This document shows positions 63,795 to 64,000 of a DNA stretch of 64,000 bases, one piece after another (positions within the stretch are counted from its first letter, which is position 1; each line of letters begins with the position of its first letter). A model generated the notes under the pieces. That model had not been told where the DNA came from and searched no databases. It worked only from the letters and a program-made list of their open reading frames with translations. This DNA comes from Croceibacterium xixiisoli (GTDB taxonomy: Bacteria; Pseudomonadota; Alphaproteobacteria; Sphingomonadales; Sphingomonadaceae): the NCBI RefSeq assembly GCF_009827305.1, contig NZ_WTYJ01000004.1, forward strand, positions 268,745 to 332,744. The letters are read 5' to 3'. A program made the position numbers and the translations under genes.

Positions 63795-64000
63795 CCCTCT
63801 CACCGCAGCGGAGACGCCGGCCTGACGGGCTGGACTTCGGGGTGGTCGCCAAGATTGGACGGATAACCGGACCCCCGGTGGAAATCGGGGAGGGATGGTT
63901 GTCCGCTGTAGTATTTTGGTTGGGATCTTTGACATTGTTGTTTTTTGATGAAGGGACATGTGGGCGACGGCGCCTGGTCCGGGGGTCTCAAGGCTCCGGA
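63795..64000 (+). promoter_or_regulatory. Probable 16S rRNA operon leader (runs off the window)
   Basis: No gene is supported. The stretch TCTTTGACATTGTTG, then GATGAAGGGACATGTGGGCG, closely resembles leaders I recall upstream of 16S rRNA in Sphingomonadales, where these elements sit a few hundred bases before the mature rRNA. The 16S gene itself would lie beyond the right edge. Confidence 0.6.

Noticed and set aside
1..64000. tRNA genes, insertion sequences, integrases, att sites or prophage genes
   Set aside because: I saw no transposase or integrase frame, no terminal repeats around any block, and no tRNA-like cloverleaf in the gaps. Short tRNAs could still be missed by eye.

Overview
The window is GC-rich, gene-dense DNA that looks like a free-living alphaproteobacterium of the order Sphingomonadales (Novosphingobium/Sphingobium type). 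The case rests on four large TonB-dependent receptors, an aromatic-oxidising flavocytochrome cluster, split glycine decarboxylase subunits, and a 3' end that resembles the leader of a sphingomonad rRNA operon. The genus is inferred; no rRNA gene lies inside the window.

Layout. 1-5.7 kb: tail of an unknown gene with its terminator, a TonB receptor, a GAF histidine kinase divergent from a receiver protein, and a TetR regulator. 5.7-10.3 kb: a compact operon of two 4-cresol-dehydrogenase/vanillyl-alcohol-oxidase-type flavoproteins, each followed by its own c-type cytochrome, with a small Tat-signal protein between the pairs; its promoter carries a perfect 16-bp palindrome. 10.3-21.8 kb: a metal-uptake region with two divergent arms around a Fur-box-like site. 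The minus arm is DUF2946, DUF2946, PepSY membrane protein, TonB receptor. The plus arm is FecI, FecR, FecA-like receptor, DUF3649, PepSY, DUF3325.

21.8-28.6 kb: a type I secretion cassette (small acidic Ser/Asp-rich protein, 418-aa Ala/Val-rich protein, ABC exporter, HlyD adaptor) divergent from a Crp/Fnr regulator and an SDR. Two FNR-like palindromes lie in the shared upstream region, and a hairpin with a plus-strand T-tract lies inside the cassette. 28.9-33.3 kb: an autotransporter adhesin and a TIGR03032-family protein. 33.3-39.3 kb: a secreted hypothetical, a GAF/HWE kinase, an MHS-type transporter that appears to start at AUC, and a flavodoxin-fold reductase-egtD-egtB ergothioneine operon. 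39.3-46.3 kb: a GH3 lipoprotein and, convergent to it, gcvT-gcvH-gcvPA-gcvPB behind a tandem glycine riboswitch.

46.5-63.6 kb: a metzincin-type protease divergent from an Lrp/AsnC regulator, then a TonB receptor, three tandem near-identical secreted M20 amidohydrolases, a lone ECF sigma factor, three coupled secreted SnoaL/NTF2-fold proteins and a quinohaemoprotein alcohol dehydrogenase. The last 350 bases hold a strong promoter and what looks like an rrn leader. The gene sets point to scavenging of metals, peptides or amides, and plant- or lignin-derived aromatics. The least explained parts are the Tat protein between the flavocytochrome pairs, the non-RTX type I secretion cargo, and the triplicated amidohydrolase and SnoaL blocks.
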